64,000 nucleotides of DNA from Legionella santicrucis (GTDB lineage Bacteria > Pseudomonadota > Gammaproteobacteria > Legionellales > Legionellaceae). Under the pieces are notes generated by a model. The model did not search any database and was not told the DNA's origin. It worked only from the letters and a program-made list of their open reading frames with translations. Below are positions 37,337 to 46,208 of this stretch, in pieces. Position numbers and translations under genes: made by a program. Location: assembly GCF_001468135.1 (NCBI RefSeq), contig NZ_LNYU01000024.1, forward strand, positions 344,110 through 408,109, in the 5' to 3' direction. The first letter of the stretch is position 1; every line of letters begins with the position of its first letter.

Positions 37337-37484
37337 AGAATTCTCTCTATTGTATCCCGGCTTAAAACCTATGTAAGTCGACAGAATATAGGTCAACAAC
37401 GCTAGTTAATTTGTCAATTATAATATAACTCATTGACGCTAAGATTTATTCTTCAATATACAATAAGTTATGTGGTTCTGTTTC

Positions 37485-37730
37485 CTATATATTAAAGTAA
37501 CCATTTTTTAAGTCTGCTTCAAAATCATATGGCCAATTAGTTCGGTATAATCCATATCGTTTTTTTATAGAATCTCTTTCAATAGTTATCCAAACTTGGG
37601 TACTGACTATTTGGTTTGGATCGTAACTTGAGCCATTCTGTATTGTGATTTTAAACTCATTAGCAGAAAGTCCGTTCCGATATAAAATGTTTTGAAAATC
37701 TTCTTTTATTAAATTCTCTCCGCCAAACAT
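37485..37730 (-). CDS. Hypothetical protein, 81 aa
   Basis: Small soluble protein, not recognised. It contains two tyrosine/tryptophan-rich beta-like segments (VSTQVWITIERDSIKKRYGLYRTNWPYDFEADL). It lies between a secreted protein gene and the MASE3 sensor gene, all on the minus strand; the gaps of about 90 and 150 bases argue against tight operon coupling. The frame has good codon composition and no competing frame. Confidence 0.5.
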   Translation of the reverse strand: MFGGENLIKEDFQNILYRNGLSANEFKITIQNGSSYDPNQIVSTQVWITIERDSIKKRYGLYRTNWPYDFEADLKNGYFNI

Positions 37731-37818
37731 TATTTATTCCTTAAATGAGTACTTGAAATAATTATAGTATCTCTACATAAACTGAGTGCGCCTAAAATGT
37801 TTCAATCGGAGCATTTTT

Positions 37819-38295
37819 TTAATGCTCATTAAATTGAGTAATCCAAAATTTTTGCGACGAGCTTGTATTTTTAGGAACGGGAGCCACTACAATGGTCTGT
37901 ATTAAAGAGGGTTGGAATGGACCAGCCGCTGTTGCCCATTGATATGTTATTTTAAATTTCCAGGAATTTTTGCTTTGCGCTTCTTTTTTTATTGTATAAG
38001 AAGTAATCCACGGACTAGAAACACCTGAAACCCAATAAGGCCAACGCTCTTTATATTTATTTTTTAATGGATTAGAAAACAGCATAAATTGTACAGCACC
38101 ATTGCGATCTTTATTGGCTTTGGCAAATAAAATTGCAACTTCATCTATTTTTTGTGGTGCTAAGGCTTTTTCCAACATAGCAATTCGCGCGGTATTTGAT
38201 TCCGATTGGGACACGGTTTCAGTAATACTATATGCCGAAATAGAAAATAAAATGATGCAACAGCTCAAGATGACGCATGATTTTGACATTTTCAT
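37819..38295 (-). CDS. Secreted hypothetical protein, 158 aa
   Basis: 158 residues with a probable signal peptide (MKMSKSCVILSCCIILFSISAYS). The mature part has a cluster of Trp/Tyr residues (KERWPYWVSGVSSPWITSYTIKK and SWKFKITYQWATAAGPFQPS) of the NTF2-like or immunoglobulin-like beta type, but I cannot name a family. It probably acts in the periplasm. It is divergent from nudC with about 110 bases between the starts. Confidence 0.55.
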   Translation of the reverse strand: MKMSKSCVILSCCIILFSISAYSITETVSQSESNTARIAMLEKALAPQKIDEVAILFAKANKDRNGAVQFMLFSNPLKNKYKERWPYWVSGVSSPWITSYTIKKEAQSKNSWKFKITYQWATAAGPFQPSLIQTIVVAPVPKNTSSSQKFWITQFNEH

Positions 38296-38414
38296 GTTTT
38301 TCTCTAAGTTTTAAAGTTAACCTATTATTCTATCGCTAATTATTCATAAATGTAATTGTTTATCTCTTTTTCTCCCCATAAAAGGGTTGCATTAATTGCT
38401 ATCTTGTGACAAAG

Positions 38415-39296
38415 ATGGATTTGACCACCTTTATAGTCATAGATACACTTAACATGAGAGTACAAAATATAAGCCCAATTATGACGAAACTATTTACTTC
38501 ACAACTTCATCCTCCCACGTCATTTACTGAGGCAGCCTTTTGGTTCATTTTCTATGGAGATGAGCTTCTGTTAAAAAACAATTCTATCCCTCGTCTTTTT
38601 ACTATTAATGAACTTAATCTCATAAGCGAACGCGAAATTTATTTAGGAGTTTATGGTGCTATTCCTTGTTTTTCTGTTGAGATTAATCAAAAACCCACCG
38701 TTTTACCCCCTGGTATGGAGTTTCAACATGTTCGTCAATCTCATGAAATTCTAGAAGATGATGAGTTGTTTCGATTAATCACGCGAGCAAAACAATTAGT
38801 ACACTGGGATAAAAGTACTCAATTTTGTGGATATTGTGGCCATAAAACTCAAGCGAGTATTACAGAGCGGGCAAAAATATGTCCCGTATGTCATTCACTA
38901 ATTTTTCCCCAAATTGCTCCGGTTATGTTGGTATTAATTTGGCGAGACGATGAAATCTTACTTGCACGTTCCCCCCACTTTTTACCTGGGGTTTACAGTA
39001 TTTTAGCTGGATATGTGGAACCAGGAGAAATGCTTGAGCATACGGTTGTACGTGAAGTGCAGGAAGAAGTAGGACTCACAATTAAAAACTTACGCTATTT
39101 CTCCTCTCAACCCTGGCCTTTTCAAAGTAATTTGATGCTTGGATTTATCGCTGAATACAGTCATGGTGAGATCCAAATAGATGCTATTGAAATTGAAGAC
39201 GCTCAATGGTTTTCCATAAAAAAATTACCTCAACTACCAAAGCCTATAAGTCTTTCAAGGCAAATGATTGATCAATATTTAGCAATGTATCGATAA
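38415..39296 (+). CDS. nudC: NudC, NADH/NAD-RNA pyrophosphatase
   Basis: About 293 residues. A zinc ribbon (CGYCGHKT then CPVCH, about 140-160) precedes a Nudix domain whose box GYVEPGEMLEHTVVREVQEEVGL is intact, followed by the SQPWPFQSNLMLGF motif characteristic of NudC. The enzyme hydrolyses NADH and removes 5' NAD caps from RNA. The family is usually near 260 residues; the first 30 here are extra, so a later start (ATG 38454 or 38481) is possible. A GTG at 38406 is also in frame. Confidence 0.93.
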   Translation: MDLTTFIVIDTLNMRVQNISPIMTKLFTSQLHPPTSFTEAAFWFIFYGDELLLKNNSIPRLFTINELNLISEREIYLGVYGAIPCFSVEINQKPTVLPPGMEFQHVRQSHEILEDDELFRLITRAKQLVHWDKSTQFCGYCGHKTQASITERAKICPVCHSLIFPQIAPVMLVLIWRDDEILLARSPHFLPGVYSILAGYVEPGEMLEHTVVREVQEEVGLTIKNLRYFSSQPWPFQSNLMLGFIAEYSHGEIQIDAIEIEDAQWFSIKKLPQLPKPISLSRQMIDQYLAMYR

Positions 39297-39424
39297 TTGT
39301 ATTTGAAATAACGTTTAGCTTATAGCATATTTCATGAAAAGTTTATGCAATCAATCTAGCCAATCATAGATGATTAGGTTAAAGTAGGATGCTCCGTTAA
39401 TTTTTCACCTAAAGGAATAAGACG

Positions 39425-39733
39425 ATGAAAATTTTACTAAAATCACTTCTTTGCACTGTCTTTTTAATCAATATTGCCTTTGCTGATGAACTATCACAAT
39501 TTAATACACAAATCCAAAATCAGATGAAACAAATGCAAACCCAACAACAACAGCAAATACAACAACTCAATACCCAATTTCAAGCGCAAATTAAAAAAGT
39601 GCAGGCTGATTTACAACAACAAATACAAACAATGAACACTCAATTACAAAATCAAATAAAAACAACTCAAAGCCAATTACAAACTCAAATTCAAACTGTA
39701 AACAATCAAGTACAACAATTACAAAAAAAATAA
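39425..39733 (+). CDS. Secreted glutamine-rich coiled-coil protein
   Basis: 102 residues: signal peptide MKILLKSLLCTVFLINIAFA then a low-complexity coiled coil made of repeated Q-containing 11- and 7-residue units (MKQMQTQQQQQIQQLNTQF, LQQQIQTMNTQLQNQIKTT, LQTQIQTVNNQVQQLQKK). About 40 percent of the mature chain is Gln. Such a rod could be a periplasmic spacer or surface filament. I know no named family. It has its own downstream hairpin (39749-39771). Repeats and low GC suggest recent internal expansion. Confidence 0.7.
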   Translation: MKILLKSLLCTVFLINIAFADELSQFNTQIQNQMKQMQTQQQQQIQQLNTQFQAQIKKVQADLQQQIQTMNTQLQNQIKTTQSQLQTQIQTVNNQVQQLQKK

Positions 39734-39748
39734 GTTAGCTTATTTCTT

Positions 39749-39771
39749 CATTCCCGCAAGAGGCGGGAATG
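39749..39771. terminator. GC-rich hairpin after the Gln-rich gene
   Basis: CATTCCCGC (39749-39757) pairs with GCGGGAATG (39763-39771) around a five-base loop, 16 bases after the coiled-coil stop. It is the only strong GC stem in the gap and likely ends that transcript. No long U-run follows. Confidence 0.6.
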
Positions 39772-39895
39772 CTTGCTTCCCCAGATTTCCTTACGAACTC
39801 CAGCAAAAATCAAATTCACGGTATATACTTAATAAAGAATGGGCTTATAAAGCCGTGTCCAATTAATTTGTATGCTGTAAAGGGAATGAGGGAAT

Positions 39896-42196
39896 ATGGC
39901 AAGACAGGAAATAGACTATCAAAAAGTTGCCAAAGCCGCAGAAAAAGTTAAAAAGCAAGGTCGAGATCCTTCACTTCTTAATGTATGCGAAGAATTAGGA
40001 ATCATTTCTCCAACACCAAACCTTTCTTCTTTACTTGAAAAATGGTATCACACTCAACCTGAGTTTAAACGCTCTATTAATGTACCACTTTCAGAGAACA
40101 TTAATATTAAAGCTCATGATATTCTTGAAAAAAATCTAGAATTAGAAAAATCCTTATCTCTACTACGAGCCACTCTTGAATCTACTGCTGATGGCATCAT
40201 GATGGTCAATGGCCAAGGGCAAGTTGTAGATTGGAATCAAAAATTTGTAGAAATGTGGCGAATTCCTTCCCATATGTTGGAATCAGGAACAGAAAGTATT
40301 GGGTTTGAATATATTTTACAGCAATTAAGTGATCCAGAAACAGTCATTGCTGATGTAAAGTACCTTTATGAAAACCCAGAATGGCAAGGAGAGCTTCCAG
40401 TTTTACACTTTAAAGATGGGCGCATTTTTGAACGATTTACTCAACCACAACGAATTGGTTCTGAAATTGTAGGGCGGGTGTATAGCTTTAGAGATATCAC
40501 TCAGAAATTGCTGGAAGAAGATGAGTTGCGTATTAGAGAACGGGCTATTGAAGCCAGTACACTTGGTGTAGCGATCATTGACATCTCCAAACTCAGCATG
40601 CCTATTATTTATGTGAATAAGGCCTTTGAACGGATTACTGGATATAGTGAAAGACAAATATTAGGACAAAGTCTTTCTTTTCTTCATAGTAGCCAAGTAG
40701 AACATGTAAGTCATAAACGACTTAATTTTGCTATAAAAGAATTACGTGAGGAAACAGTAGAGATTGAATGTTTTAGACGAAACGGGGAGGTATTTTGGGC
40801 TGAAGTAAGCGTAGCTCCAGTGAGAGATTCATTCGATAACGTCAAACATTATATATGTATTCTTAACGATATTACTCAACGTCGTGAAATGGAACAACAG
40901 TTGATTCAACAGGCTACGCATGACTCACTCACGGAACTACCCAATCGAGTTTTATTAATAGACCGTGTGGATCAAGCAATTTTACAGGCCAAAAAAAAGG
41001 GATCTATCTTAGCTTTTTTATTCTTGGATTTAGATCATTTTAAAATGACAAATGATACTTTAGGCCATAGTATTGGTGATAGACTTTTACAAGCGGTTTC
41101 AAATCGGTTACTTATTGCCACTAACGATTTTGATACAATATGTCGCTTAGGTGGGGACGAATTTGTTATTCTATTACACGATATTGTTACAGAGCAGCAA
41201 GCGCAACAAAAAGCAGAGGAAATTTTAAAATCGATCGCAAACCCCATTCGCATTGATCAACATAATTTAAAAATAACGGGCAGTATAGGAATCAGTTATT
41301 ATCCTAAAGATGGTGATGATTATGAATCTTTAATGAAAAATGCTGATCTCTCTATGTATCATGCAAAAGATAGTGGTCGCAATACCTATCGTAGTTATGA
41401 TAAAGAAATGAATATGCGCGTCATTAACCGTATGCAGCTCGATAATGCTTTGCGCGATTCCTTAAAAAGAAATGAATTTCATCTGGTTTATCAACCCCTT
41501 ATCAACCTAGCAACCAATAAAATTATTGGTTTTGAAGCATTACTGCGATGGCATAGCCATATTTTAGGTGATGTTTCTCCAACTGAGTTTATTAGTATGG
41601 CTGAAGAAAACGGCCTAATTCTGGATATAGGTTTATGGGCCTTAAGAGAAGCATGCAAACAATTGGTCAGTTGGCATCAGCAAGGATATAGTCATTTAAC
41701 GATGGCTGTAAATATTTCTGGTCGACAATTTCGTCAAGCCCATTTATCCGAAATCATTGAAAAAACGCTTCTTGAAACGGGCTTATCTGCCAAGTATCTT
41801 GAGTTGGAGCTTACTGAAAGCTTGCTCGTCGACAACGTCAAACATGCTGTTGAAACCATGTATGAATTGAAAGATATGGGGGCAAAGCTCGTCATTGATG
41901 ACTTTGGAACTGGATATTCTAGTTTATCTTATCTAAAACAATTCCCTGTTGATAGATTGAAAATTGATCGTTCCTTCATTAATGAATTGGTAAATCGTGA
42001 AAATGATGCCGCGATTACGCGAGCAATTATCAATCTAGGTCATAGTTTGAATTTAGAAGTATTAGCAGAAGGAGTGGAAACAGAACTACAACTTGAATTC
42101 ATTACCAAGTATGGGTGCGATTATGCGCAAGGATATTATTTCACTACACCTCAAAAAGCAGAAGAATTAAAAAATTTTATCATTCAACATATTTGA
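39896..42196 (+). CDS. KfrA-like/PAS/PAS/GGDEF/EAL signalling protein
   Basis: 766 residues. Residues 1-60 (IDYQKVAKAAEKVKKQGRDP and LLNVCEELGIISPTPNLSSLLEKWYHTQ) resemble the KfrA N-terminal DNA-binding domain, two PAS domains follow (about 90-200 and 220-330), then a GGDEF domain with intact GGDEF near 419 and an EAL domain with GFEALLRW near 547 and DDFGTGYSSLSYLK. It therefore could both make and break c-di-GMP, although GGDEF domains are often regulatory in such tandems. GAGGGAAT precedes ATG 39896. No membrane helix is seen, so it is cytoplasmic. Confidence 0.88.
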   Translation: MARQEIDYQKVAKAAEKVKKQGRDPSLLNVCEELGIISPTPNLSSLLEKWYHTQPEFKRSINVPLSENINIKAHDILEKNLELEKSLSLLRATLESTADGIMMVNGQGQVVDWNQKFVEMWRIPSHMLESGTESIGFEYILQQLSDPETVIADVKYLYENPEWQGELPVLHFKDGRIFERFTQPQRIGSEIVGRVYSFRDITQKLLEEDELRIRERAIEASTLGVAIIDISKLSMPIIYVNKAFERITGYSERQILGQSLSFLHSSQVEHVSHKRLNFAIKELREETVEIECFRRNGEVFWAEVSVAPVRDSFDNVKHYICILNDITQRREMEQQLIQQATHDSLTELPNRVLLIDRVDQAILQAKKKGSILAFLFLDLDHFKMTNDTLGHSIGDRLLQAVSNRLLIATNDFDTICRLGGDEFVILLHDIVTEQQAQQKAEEILKSIANPIRIDQHNLKITGSIGISYYPKDGDDYESLMKNADLSMYHAKDSGRNTYRSYDKEMNMRVINRMQLDNALRDSLKRNEFHLVYQPLINLATNKIIGFEALLRWHSHILGDVSPTEFISMAEENGLILDIGLWALREACKQLVSWHQQGYSHLTMAVNISGRQFRQAHLSEIIEKTLLETGLSAKYLELELTESLLVDNVKHAVETMYELKDMGAKLVIDDFGTGYSSLSYLKQFPVDRLKIDRSFINELVNRENDAAITRAIINLGHSLNLEVLAEGVETELQLEFITKYGCDYAQGYYFTTPQKAEELKNFIIQHI

Positions 42197-42365
42197 TTTT
42201 TCCTCCATTTTCTTACTTTTTTCAAAGTCGGTATGATTTTTGCTTATAAAAATGAAGATGCAATTTATTGTGAGTATTTTCTATAGAAATAGAAATAAAT
42301 AACTGTAATAAAACCATATCCTAGGAGCAATGCAGCAACCCCTGGTATTCTGTGCTGGAATTATT

Positions 42366-42406
42366 TTGGGGCTTGTTGCACTATACCCAGGCTACGCTTA
42401 GCCCAA
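42366..42406. repeat. Palindromic element upstream of KMO
   Basis: TTGGGGCT pairs with AGCCCAA (with one bulged base) around an inner GCTACGC-type segment. It resembles the GTAGCCCGGG-type intergenic palindromes common in Legionella-like genomes and ends just before the KMO ribosome-binding site AAGGAG at 42405-42410, so it might also affect translation. Confidence 0.4.
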
Positions 42407-42416
42407 GGAGATTGGC

Positions 42417-43766
42417 ATGAGAGAAGTTACTATTATTGGTTCTGGTTTGGCTGGAACTTTACTGGCCCTTTATTTGGCAAAAAGAGGATACAAACTTGAA
42501 ATATTTGATTCAAGACCCGATCTGCGCTCAATGAAAACGGACGATGGACGCTCGATTAATCTCGCTCTTTCATGTCGTGGCATTACCGGTCTAGCAGGAG
42601 TTGGTATCCAACCCAAGGTAGAACAACTCATGGTTCCTATGCATGCAAGAGCAATTCATGAGCTTAATGGAGAAATTAAATTTCAGTCCTTTGGCAGACA
42701 TCAAGACGAATACATTAATGCCATACAAAGAAATGAATTAAATAAATTATTACTTAATGAAGCCGAAAAATTCCCTTCAGTTCATTTTCATTTTAATACG
42801 AAGCTAACTGAATTAGATGTAGAACGAAAAATTGCCATTTTCGAATTAAAAAATGATGCGATCTTAACGCGAAGTTATTCCTGTTTAATTGGAGCAGATG
42901 GAGCAAACTCCTGTGTTCGCGAACAATTAAAAGCAACGGGAGTTATTAAAGCATCGCGTATGTTTTTGCCTTATGGTTATAAAGAGCTCTCTATTGGGGA
43001 GCCAAGACAAACTCATTTAATTCATGAACATTTACACTTATGGCCTAGAGATGCCTTCTTATTATTAGGTAACCCAAATCTGAATCAATCCATCACTGGC
43101 TCTTTATTTTTACCTTGTGAGGGTAAAAATAGTTTCGCTGAATTAGATAGTGAATTAAAAATTAATGCCTTTTTTAAAGAATCATTTCCTGATGCATTTC
43201 CCGAAATGCCCAAGTTGCTGGAAGAATTCACAAGACATCCTACTGGAAATATGAGTACTATTAAATGTGAGCCCTGGTATTACCAAGATCAATGTTTGCT
43301 CATAGGTGATGCTGCACATGGTGTTGTTCCGTTTTTTGGTCAAGGGATGAATAGTGCCTTTGAAGATTGTCGTATCTTAAATGATCTTTTAGATCAATAT
43401 AAAGATGACTGGGAAAAAGTAATGCCCGCATTTTATCAATCCAGAAAAGTAAATACGGATGCGGTTGCTCAAATGTCAATGGACAATTTCCATGAAATTC
43501 AAACTGACATTCGAGATAAGCGATTTAACCTAAAGAAACAATTGGAACAGGAGCTAATGCATCGCTACCCTAAGCATTATGTTTCAAAACATGTATTAGT
43601 TATGTTTACTAATACGCCCTATGCAGAAGCCCAAGCTCATGGGGAATTACAAACGCAATTTTTAAATTCAATATGTGACAACGTAGAGAGGATTGAAGAG
43701 ATTAACTGGAATCAAGTGGAGAATAAATTGAAACAATATGACAAAAAATTGACTAAACTGAATTGA
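42417..43766 (+). CDS. kmo: Kynurenine 3-monooxygenase
   Basis: 449-residue FAD- and NADPH-dependent hydroxylase of the kynurenine pathway. The N-terminal dinucleotide fold (IIGSGLAGTLLALYLAKRGYKLEIFDSR) and the KMO-specific GRSINLALSCRGITGL, then GADGANSCVREQL, the FAD second site LLIGDAAHGVVPFFGQGMNSAFEDC, and YRPxH-like PKHYVSKHVLV are all present. It produces 3-hydroxykynurenine in the cytoplasm. No other kynurenine pathway gene is seen in the window. AAGGAG precedes the ATG by six bases; the next gene is 223 bases away. Confidence 0.94.
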   Translation: MREVTIIGSGLAGTLLALYLAKRGYKLEIFDSRPDLRSMKTDDGRSINLALSCRGITGLAGVGIQPKVEQLMVPMHARAIHELNGEIKFQSFGRHQDEYINAIQRNELNKLLLNEAEKFPSVHFHFNTKLTELDVERKIAIFELKNDAILTRSYSCLIGADGANSCVREQLKATGVIKASRMFLPYGYKELSIGEPRQTHLIHEHLHLWPRDAFLLLGNPNLNQSITGSLFLPCEGKNSFAELDSELKINAFFKESFPDAFPEMPKLLEEFTRHPTGNMSTIKCEPWYYQDQCLLIGDAAHGVVPFFGQGMNSAFEDCRILNDLLDQYKDDWEKVMPAFYQSRKVNTDAVAQMSMDNFHEIQTDIRDKRFNLKKQLEQELMHRYPKHYVSKHVLVMFTNTPYAEAQAHGELQTQFLNSICDNVERIEEINWNQVENKLKQYDKKLTKLN

Positions 43767-43989
43767 TTTTTCAAATTAAATAGAAAATTCAATAGGATTG
43801 CTTTGTCAAAATTTTGACATGGGGAGGTTTTTTTTGTCATTTTATCCATTTTATAGGAGTGATTTTGTAAAAAATAAGGCATAAATAGTACTTTATGGGT
43901 GATTTATTAGAAATAAAGAATAAAAAAGTTGGTATGCAAGATGCATTAGTAATAATGTCCAACAAATTTATTTCGCATGGAGATGTATT

Positions 43990-44751
43990 ATGAAAATCAT
44001 ACAAGATTATATTGATTCCAAACAACAAGAATTCATGGATCATCCATTTTTTGCAATACTGGAACAATTGAAAAGTTTAGAAGAGTTAAGCTATTTTGTC
44101 CCTGAGCTTACTTTCTGGGCAATGACCTTCCAAGATATTTTAAGAATAAATGAAGAACGAGTTAGCGATCCTTATTTGAAAAAAGTGGCTCGCCATCACA
44201 GACTCGAAGATGCTGGCCATGAAAAATGGTTTTTGCATGACAAAAAATATATGGGAGCAGTCACTATAGAACCATCATGTGATACTAATGATGTCAGTTG
44301 GCTTTATAGTAAAGAAAGTCAACTAACTCGCGATGCTGCTTACGCTATTTTAGCGGAAGTTTATAAAGCAAATGATGAAATTTTAAACATTGTTCTTCTT
44401 TTAACAATTGAATCATCTGGTCATGTTTTCTTTGAAAAAGTATCAAAACAAATGAAAAAAACAGGACATGACAAGAACCTGAAATATTTCTCTACCTCAC
44501 ATCTAGAGGTGGAAATGGCGCATGCCTTGTTTGAGGAAGAAATGGAACGCTCTTTGTTTTCAAGACAAGTACCAATTCAAACAAGACGTGAAGCATTAAA
44601 AATGATTGACCGTTGTTACGATGCATTTAACGCTATGTTTGATGGATTGATCATTGCTTGTAATCGAAGACTTGAATTGGCCAAACAAAGGAATTATCAA
44701 GATGCCGCAAACAAAGAACAAGTGGAATTTATTTCAGATAAAGCAGTGTAA
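43990..44751 (+). CDS. Haem-oxygenase-like diiron protein (second copy)
   Basis: 253-residue helical protein with paired metal-type motifs: HHRLEDAGHEKW (E73, H77), ESSGHVFFEKV (E141, H145) and SHLEVEMAHALFEEE (H171, E175, H178). This ligand pattern fits the haem-oxygenase-like diiron oxidase/iron-containing redox enzyme superfamily. It overlaps the following FAD oxidase gene by 50 bases, which strongly suggests coordinated expression. It is not obviously a close paralogue of the 204-residue protein at 23357. Substrate unknown. Confidence 0.68.
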   Translation: MKIIQDYIDSKQQEFMDHPFFAILEQLKSLEELSYFVPELTFWAMTFQDILRINEERVSDPYLKKVARHHRLEDAGHEKWFLHDKKYMGAVTIEPSCDTNDVSWLYSKESQLTRDAAYAILAEVYKANDEILNIVLLLTIESSGHVFFEKVSKQMKKTGHDKNLKYFSTSHLEVEMAHALFEEEMERSLFSRQVPIQTRREALKMIDRCYDAFNAMFDGLIIACNRRLELAKQRNYQDAANKEQVEFISDKAV

Positions 44752-46081
44752 TAAAAAATTAGGGCAAGCGCTGCTCAATGATGAGCAGGCGCTTGCTTTA
44801 TTTTGTGATGATTTTGGTAAGCTTATTCATTCTAATCCGGTAGCCATCTTTGAACCCAAAACAACGGAATCCGCCCAACTATTAATACAACATGCCCATG
44901 CAAACAAATTACCTGTGACCTTGCGTGGGTATGGACTGAGCCAATCGGGACAATCTCTTGCAGTACCTGGGGGTTTAATTCTTAATATGAAACACTTTGA
45001 TTCCATATCAGAAGTAGACTCCCATTCCATATGGGTTGAAGCAAATGTTTCTTGGAGTTCTTTATTAGAAAAAACATTGCAACACTCATTAATCCCTTAT
45101 GTAGTACCTAATAATTGCAATTTGTCTGTTGGTGGCGTGATTTCTGCCGGAGGTATAGGAGCCTCTTCATTTAAATATGGAAGTGTGACTGCACATGTCA
45201 ACGCATTGAAAATTGTACAAGCAAACGGAGAGTTAATTCAGGTTGATAGCCAATCTTCGCTAATGCAAGCCTGTTTAGGTGGGCAAGGACGTTTTGGTCT
45301 TATAACTGAAGCATGTATTGTGTTAAGATCATGCTGCAAATCCGTTAGAACCTTTTTTTTGGTTTATCTCGATAAAGAAAGCTGGCTTAATGATTTACAT
45401 TTATGCAGAACTAAAGTGGATTTTTTAGAATCTTTTTGCACGCCTGCAATACAGGGCGCAAAATTATCAGAAAAAGGTCGCCTACCTTTTGCTCAATGGC
45501 TGTATGCGATTCACATCTCTATAGAATATGATGATTTTGCACCGGATTTCAGCAATTTAGGATTGCACCCCTGGCGCTTGTTACATACCCAAGATGAATC
45601 AATTCACTCGTATTTACATCGCCATAATTCACGCTTTAGTGCGATGAGAGCAACTGGACAATGGGAGTTACAACACCCTTGGTATGAGTGTTTTGTACCT
45701 GGTTCGCAATTAGAGAATTTAGATGAGTTGCTGGATACCTTACCCATACACTTTGCTCCTATAGTCCATATTGCATCTGTCGCTCCAGTTTCTCCGGCAG
45801 GCTTTTTACAACTCCCTAAAAGTAATGATATTTTTGCTTTAATGATCTTAAATCCTGGTTTACCCACAGCATTCATTCCTAGCAGCTTGCAAACTATTAA
45901 CTATTTGGACTCAATTTTTTTACCTAATGGAGGGAAACGTTATCTTTCTGGGTATTTAGGGGAATCTCCAAAAATACAATTTTGGAAAAACCATTTTGAA
46001 GAACGATATGAAGATTGGATTGGTTTAAAAAAACATTATGATCCACAAAATATTTTTTGTTCTTTTTTGCACCGTTGTTGA
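44702..46081 (+). CDS. FAD-linked oxidase (FAD_binding_4 type)
   Basis: About 459 residues. The PCMH/FAD_binding_4 domain is visible: VAIFEPKTTESAQLLIQHAH, PVTLRGYGLSQSGQSLAVPGGLILNM, then NLSVGGVISAGGIGASSFKYGSVTAHV; the C-terminal substrate-domain tail has KKHYDPQNIF. Architecture resembles cytokinin oxidase and other VAO-type flavoenzymes. ATG 44702 lies inside the diiron gene and gives MPQTKNKWN; the frame is open to 44654. The conserved His that carries covalent FAD is not certain. With KMO and the diiron protein it may form an oxidative tailoring cluster. Confidence 0.86.
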   Translation: MPQTKNKWNLFQIKQCNKKLGQALLNDEQALALFCDDFGKLIHSNPVAIFEPKTTESAQLLIQHAHANKLPVTLRGYGLSQSGQSLAVPGGLILNMKHFDSISEVDSHSIWVEANVSWSSLLEKTLQHSLIPYVVPNNCNLSVGGVISAGGIGASSFKYGSVTAHVNALKIVQANGELIQVDSQSSLMQACLGGQGRFGLITEACIVLRSCCKSVRTFFLVYLDKESWLNDLHLCRTKVDFLESFCTPAIQGAKLSEKGRLPFAQWLYAIHISIEYDDFAPDFSNLGLHPWRLLHTQDESIHSYLHRHNSRFSAMRATGQWELQHPWYECFVPGSQLENLDELLDTLPIHFAPIVHIASVAPVSPAGFLQLPKSNDIFALMILNPGLPTAFIPSSLQTINYLDSIFLPNGGKRYLSGYLGESPKIQFWKNHFEERYEDWIGLKKHYDPQNIFCSFLHRC

Positions 46082-46121
46082 AAATTGATCTACGACAATA
46101 TGCTCATTGTTTAGTACGTGT

Positions 46122-46172
46122 GGCCCGGATTAGGCAAAGCCGTAATCCGGACCACAGAAGAATAGGAATCAG
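46122..46172. repeat. REP-like palindromic element (copy B)
   Basis: Arms GGCCCGGATTAGGC (46122-46135) and GCCGTAATCCGGACC (46139-46153) form a near-perfect hairpin, followed by AATAGGAATCAG (46161-46172). The core and the 12-base tail match the element at 8837-8935. It lies between convergent genes and likely also terminates both. Confidence 0.7.
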
Positions 46173-46208
46173 TGCAATAAAATTTTAGAAAACAATCTGG
46201 GCTTCTAT

